This document shows positions 59,341-64,000 of a stretch of DNA of 64,000 nt, in pieces. Source of the DNA: Diphasiastrum complanatum (taxonomy: Eukaryota > Streptophyta > Lycopodiopsida > Lycopodiales > Lycopodiaceae). The position numbers and the translations under genes are program-made. The notes beneath the pieces are model-generated. The model was given only the letters and a program-made list of their open reading frames with translations, was not told the origin of the DNA and did not search any database. The stretch is from NCBI GenBank assembly GCA_029204225.1, contig CM055094.1:6516548-6580547 (forward strand). The letters are read 5' to 3'. The number at the start of each line of letters is the position of its first letter. Position 1 is the stretch's first letter.

Positions 59341-60900
59341 TAGATTTCCGTTCTAAACAACCTAAAATAAAGATATTTTAGCCAAGACCTTTTTGAAGCT
59401 GAATAAGAGTAATTTAATTGGGATGGAAGTGCACTAGACAGTCTAAATTCAATTAATCAAAAGCAGTGAAATCTTAGCAAAATTGACGACTAGACTTCGT
59501 AACCATAACTCAATAGATACATTTACTTCTAATCCGAAAAACGTTTTCTATTGCAATAGAATTGATACAAATGTTGACTTATCTACTAAAACAAAAAATT
59601 AGGTGATTGAAAATGGCAATAGTATTATATATATATATATATATATATTGATCAGTTTTGCTAAGTCATAAATACTAGCTTGGTTCTGCAATGGAACCTA
59701 ATTAGTGGACCAACATACTCATCGCAAAATTCCTAGCGCTCAATTCACTTCGATCCTCCTCTGTTATAAAAGATAGCTTTCTTCACTACATCTACTCTAT
59801 AAATTTATCAAGACAAATCCTTCAGCACGAGATGTTTGTTATCTTGAACACTATGCTCAGAACTAAGAAACCTATATCTTATTCCTTCCAAGTGATCATC
59901 ATTATACTGAAATTTTCACTACTGACTAACTAAAGATGGTCCAATTAAAATAACTTTTTCATTGTCAATGAATTATGGCAATATTCTAGTGATGCAAGAA
60001 ATCAAGTGTGATACTTGATCCAATGATCTTCGTTTTCCCTATAACTCTCTTGTCGACTACGAGTATAATTTTCACCATACTCATCGACTATGTCTGTGTC
60101 ACGAGGAACTATTGGAACCTTCAGCACATCATTACCACTGATGGATCTACAATGGATAGATTCATTACTAGTGATAGTGGGGTGATCAACGACTCTTGTT
60201 GACTCATTATTTTTAATGACAAGTCAGATCATGATTCCCAAGACTTAAATTCTACTTCACACATTCATCATAGGTGAAATAAAAGAGGATACTACTGCTT
60301 GAAAATGGGGCCTTTTGTGCCCAAGTTCAATGCCTCAAAAATTGAGAATCTATCCCTAGCATCACCTTTGCCTTGTGAATCAAACATCAAATCCAATCAT
60401 GCAATAATAGTAGCTTTACTAGCCATATCTTCATATCTCACCATTGCTTTGGTATGTCACAGATACTATGCTGAACCTCTTGAGATCCTCTTGCCAATAA
60501 GTTGTAGCATACTCTGATTCAATAAATGAATAGGGCTGCTTTTATTTCACTACACGCTTATCAATACAAACCCCAAAAGTATAAGTGCGACGATGGCCCC
60601 CAAGTGTCCCAAACCTAAATACATTCAATGATACCAACGGCATAGTGCCCTAAAAGCAGAACATTATGCTCGTCTACACAAGATATCAATATAAAAGACG
60701 GCTCGACTATGGGACAAAGTTGGAGTTTCTATCACCTCAAAGGCGAAACCGGAATGGTAATCATCCCCAAGGATCAGCTTTATTAAATCTGGAAGAGGTT
60801 ACACTTTTTTACTATACTTGCCTCTAAAGTGCACTTTTGCTACAACTTATAGCACAAGAAGTAAAACATTTGTCTTTCCTTTCAGCTATGTACTTAGAAA
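59341..60900. other. Unassigned interval with a TA run
   Basis: A (TA)n run lies at 59627-59648. Short open frames (60008, 60299) show no domain. No gene is supported. Confidence 0.4.
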
Positions 60901-61040
60901 GTTTTCCAGTAGTCAAAGTGTCCAACTCTATATCACTGTCATGTCTAAGATAGTGCCCGACCTACCAAAAAGTTTTCAAGTAGTCAACTAGTCCAACTCT
61001 ATATCAATGATATGTCTAAAATAGTGCCCGACCTAACAAA
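60901..61040. repeat. Tandem duplication, period about 71 bp
   Basis: gttttccagtagtcaaagtg and gttttcaagtagtcaactag start two adjacent units that both continue tccaactctatatca, atgtctaa-atagtgcccgac and ctaacaaa or ctaccaaa. Confidence 0.9.
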
Positions 61041-62150
61041 GGAGAATTACAAATTCAATCCTATGGACTCCACCCCCAAAGTCTTAGAACATCAACTCCA
61101 TCATGCATAGCTTGGAAAACAAGCAACCACGTCCCTCCTCACTTCATTCATGCCCAAGAGTAAGTACACGTCTAGAGCCTAGCGCAAAAGAGCAAGATAA
61201 TCAAATGAAGTCCCTACTTCCTCAGAGAAAAATTAAGGGAAATTTACATGTCATCGCTAGAGCTTGCTCAAGATACGACTACAAAAGCATAGGTGGCGGG
61301 CAAAATGCACCACTAAAGAGAAAAAGAATTAGCACAAATCAACAAGCGCAACTTGGATGGAGATCTCCAATGAGAGTTGCATGTCCACTAAGACGGTGTA
61401 AAAATGTAATGTTACGTCCCAACATAACAAAGTCAACTAGTCCAACTCGTCAACAAGTTGAAATCAGCTCCTCTAGTTATCTCCCAATCATACTCAAAAA
61501 GTCAATTGTTTAGCTATTCTTTTCCTAGAAGAATACATTGATTCTTATGGGGTATTATTGCTTTATTTGCACAGTGATCTTGCAAAAACCCATATTCGAG
61601 CTAAACTCATACAGCTTAATCAAAATTTGTACTAATTCAAACACCCATGCTACAAAAAGTTACCTCAAAAAGTTATGCTGTATAACAGGTATGTGAAGGT
61701 AGAATATTCCCACATATTATCCAAAGTTGCATTGGAATGTTCATCTACTGAAGCTTGATAAGGGACAACCCGTTTTAGTAAAGTACTACCATTATAATCT
61801 CTATTCCTTGACACAAATTCTCTATACATGATTGCCAACCATGGAACTAGTGTGTAAATGGAAAGCCTTACTCTAAATTTAAAACAGGTGCTCATTTGTA
61901 GTTTCTAAACCCAACATATTATTGAAAGGCAATTGGTATTAAGATTGAGATGAACTATAATGCCAATTGCATATTGAAATATATGTAGATTGAAATAAAA
62001 TTGGATGATTTTGTCATTCTCAAAATGCAAAATGAATTCTGAATAACAGCACACCAACAAAAGCCTTTGCTATCAAACCCACTAGAGGAAGAGTTGATCA
62101 TCTTAACCAAGATAAAATAAAAGGAAACAGGCTGACAGAAAACCCTAGTA
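61041..62150. other. Non-coding or intronic interval
   Basis: A plus-strand open frame of 136 codons (61103) is rich in Ser, Arg and Lys and shows no domain; I do not support it as a gene. A third copy of the agtcaactagtccaactc word lies at 61432. The interval would be intron if the minus-strand host gene continues. Confidence 0.4.
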
Positions 62151-62151
62151 C

Positions 62152-62277
62152 GTGAAAGTAAGGCACGTTCAGCATCTGCAACAGGACTCTTGCTCTTCTC
62201 GTCGAGTGTAGCACCATCAGACAAAGAGACTATGTGTACAGAATGTGCTCCATCTGAGATCCAGATTCTCTGTGAAA
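62152..62277 (-). CDS. Host gene exon, downstream of 62640-63141
   Basis: After a good 3' splice site (catgtttctttcag) the minus strand reads SQRIWISDGAHSVHIVSLSD, GATLDEKSKSPVADAERALL. The phase fits the upstream exon: that exon ends after the first base of a codon and this one supplies the other two. The end is less certain; a cacgta donor at 62150-62151 is the best candidate, and gttaag further on is another. It belongs with the exon at 62640-63141. Confidence 0.6.
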
Positions 62278-62639
62278 CTGAAAGAAACATGCACTCAACT
62301 TTATTCTTAATAAAGGATACGTCAAGCAGAAAAATAGGAGTATTCGTTAACAGCCTTGATCTTCCTAATTTACCCATTCAACCATTTAGTTTATGATAGC
62401 CAAAGTCTTCTCAAAAGAGACTGATCATGTACAGATATACACATGTATAAAACTTCTAAATTTGTTGAATGCAGCTTACAAGTCAAGCAGTACCACAAGC
62501 CGCTTTTAGTACAGAATTAAAACTAAACACATCAACCAGCAAATTAATGAGATTTATCTTGAAGCATAACCAGCTTGGATGCATCTAAAACTTCGGTTAA
62601 ACACATGGGCTCAGGAAAGGAAGAGCTGAATAAGCTTAC
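62278..62639 (-). other. Phase-1 intron of the minus-strand host gene
   Basis: It runs GTAAGC..TTTCTTTCAG on the minus strand, 362 bases, AT-rich. Removing it keeps one frame across the two exons. Confidence 0.6.
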
Positions 62640-63141
62640 GTGATGCCACTCCAGTTGAGCCTGCCTGTAAAGGTGGAAGAACAGCAAAAGACTTGACTTT
62701 TAAGGAGGTTTTCAAAGGTCTCATTCCCAAAAACGAATTTGAACCTTCATCCATAATCTTTTCTAACATATTCTCTCCAGAAAACATCACCTTCGGTAAA
62801 GTCAAATGGTGTAGCTGCCCAGTTGAGTCAAGGATTATAAAATCCCTTGAAGACATCCGTTGAATGCCAGCTACCTGAGAAGAAACGCCTGAAGAGCAGA
62901 CATCTTTCTTTCCAGCGTCAAGTGGTATAAAGAAGGACATAGACTGGCTATCCTGCCTGCCTTGCTTTCTCTGATTGATACTTGGGGCACAGTGAGGCGA
63001 TGAAGCTGGCATAAGATGTTGCATGTGCTTGCATTTGGCCTCTACAACATTTGGAGGATGCTGAGCAAACAACCCATTTTTTTTTAAGATTTGCCATTCT
63101 TTTGAGAGGGGTTCTGGTGAAGCTAGATGCCCAACAATCTC
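62640..63141 (-). CDS. Host gene exon, possibly from a WD40/beta-propeller-like protein
   Basis: Between a 3' splice site (ttgcttgttcag, minus strand) and a donor (cac/gtaagc) there are about 167 open codons: IVGHLASPEPLSKEWQILKK, NVVEAKCKHMQHLMPASSPH, MSFFIPLDAGKKDVCSSGVS, GIQRMSSRDFIILDSTGQLH, HLTLPKVMFSGENML and KTSLKVKSFAVLPPLQAGST. The FIILDSTGQLHHLTLP stretch looks like a propeller blade strand (D/G-H pattern), and the next exon has WISDGAHSVHIVSLSD, another blade-like strand. I infer a repeat-propeller protein but cannot name it. The frame has no stops, so the gene is probably live. Confidence 0.6.
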
Positions 63142-63690
63142 TGAACAAGCAAAAGGGGATTTATAAAAATTGCATAAAAGAATATTGCAATTTCAAAGCC
63201 TCTCACTTCTGATGAGAAAAAAGTAACTAAAACCATAATAGTCAGGCTTCAAATGTGATTGTCACAGTTCTCATCAGATTTATGCTTTAACTACAAAGAA
63301 TAGTAAAGTGAATAGAAATTTAATAAACTGGACTAAGCCAGCTAGGATAAGAAGACATCCTGTGATATTAGTAGAGGCAAATTACCAAAGACCATATAAT
63401 ATGCAGGATGGAAACTATGTGGAAAAGCTGCAGTTCTTGACAAGTTGACACTTTCTAGTCTGATGGTCATCACAGCATCATTGCAAAAGCTTCAACAAAT
63501 AGCTTGGTTGATAGAGCGTGATTTGTAATTACACACATTGGCCTACTCATACTGGTAAAATGCCAACTTAGTCCTCAGCTTCTCAACTCCTCGAGTCCAT
63601 CAAATCATACTTTGATGGTGTCTTCCCAAGAGAAACATTTCTCCATCTGTTCAGGTATCCATGCATTTTTTCCCTATTTATAATGTTCCA
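63142..63690. other. Intronic or intergenic interval
   Basis: AT-rich DNA upstream (minus strand) of the host exon. No further exon recognised. Confidence 0.45.
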
Positions 63691-63745
63691 CATGACTCAT
63701 GAACTTCAATCTATCTTTAGATAAGATAATTCCAACCAATTGAAG

Positions 63746-64000
63746 ATGAGTACAGGTGAATCGGTAACAGACTACTTTACTCGAGTGAAAGATCTAAGAG
63801 GGCAACTTATTGCAGTTGGAGAAAGTGTTCAAGATTCAGTATTGGTATCCATTGTACTTAATAGTCTACCTTTGGCCTATCGGAACTTTGTAATGATGCT
63901 ATCGTTAAGAGAAACGAGGCCTTCTTTTGATGAGCTAAATGCCATCTTATTACAGGAAGAAATGAGACGACAAAATATTGTCAACAGGGACGATTTCAAG
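63746..64000 (+). pseudogene. Copia gag fragment, runs off the window
   Basis: The frame from 63746 is open to the edge (85 codons): MSTGESVTDYFTRVKDLRGQ, LIAVGESVQDSVLVSIVLNS, LPLAYRNFVMMLSLRETRPS and FDELNAILLQEEMRRQNIVN. This is the middle of the copia gag (UBN2-type) domain. An upstream trace (ELQSIFR then a stop) shows that the true start is further 5' and broken or missing, so this ATG is internal. It is not closely similar to gags A, B or D in the window. The rest lies beyond 64000. Confidence 0.85.

Noticed and set aside
61103-61513. 136-codon plus-strand frame rich in Ser, Arg and Lys
   Set aside because: No domain, no splice or promoter context, and it includes a word shared with the nearby tandem repeat.

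Overview
This is a repeat-dominated stretch of plant nuclear DNA. Plant-type (CCCTAAA) telomeric units, plant-style Ty1/copia and Ty3/gypsy elements primed by initiator tRNA-Met, a spliced host gene and many long (CT)n/(GA)n tracts all point to a land plant with a large, TE-rich genome. The LINE reverse transcriptase does not look like the usual angiosperm L1, so a fern, lycophyte or gymnosperm is plausible, but the lineage is an inference. No prokaryotic features, CRISPR arrays or rRNA genes are visible.

Layout. 1-4720: a G/T-rich stretch without coding capacity, ending in a polypurine tract and LTR-like DNA. 4772-5610: a copia RNase H remnant and an LTR-like segment with a 150-base CT tract. 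6859-11396: copia 'A' (5' LTR, PBS, gag, protease, an open 306-codon integrase, RT), cut off by 11397-14020: copia 'B' (LTR with a 190-base CT tract, PBS, gag, integrase start). 14181-18310: an older substrate on the minus strand (unrecognised spliced-looking ORFs, a gypsy-like gag remnant) with a solo LTR of A in inverted orientation. 18475-19881: copia 'C', related to B, with a mutated integrase. 20540-21064: a transposon-like ORF cut by 21065-25728: copia 'D', which has two LTRs and an in-frame deletion of most of integrase and RT. 26056-31195: CT tracts, a duplicated promoter-like repeat, a tRNA-derived SINE-like unit, and a LINE that joins ORF1 directly to a 3' tail. 31200-42000: mostly non-coding DNA with clusters of self-complementary words and possible host exons. 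42910-47519: hAT and LINE endonuclease fragments, then gypsy 'G1' (LTR, PBS, gag, protease) with a 499-bp insertion flanked by a perfect 10-bp duplication. 47762-52202: 'G2', a complete LTR element (TSD CAAGG) with two gag domains and no recognisable pol. 52560-55334: a LINE 3' tail followed by a 5'-truncated LINE, both ending in CT tracts. 55335-64000: host-like DNA with a gypsy gag remnant, a telomere-repeat mini-element, two phase-consistent exons of a minus-strand host gene, and a copia gag fragment running off the edge.

The elements do not form a pathway; the window is a record of nested insertion and decay. Many premature stops fit C-to-T change at CAG, CAA or CGA codons (or its complement), as expected after cytosine methylation. 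The strongest candidates for something undescribed are: a LINE family whose 3' end carries a short hairpin, with one covarying base pair between copies, followed by a (CT)n tail; a half-LINE of ORF1 plus tail; a gag-only LTR element with a duplicated gag and an ATGA overlap; and dispersed short elements built from self-complementary words such as GAATCGCGATTC.
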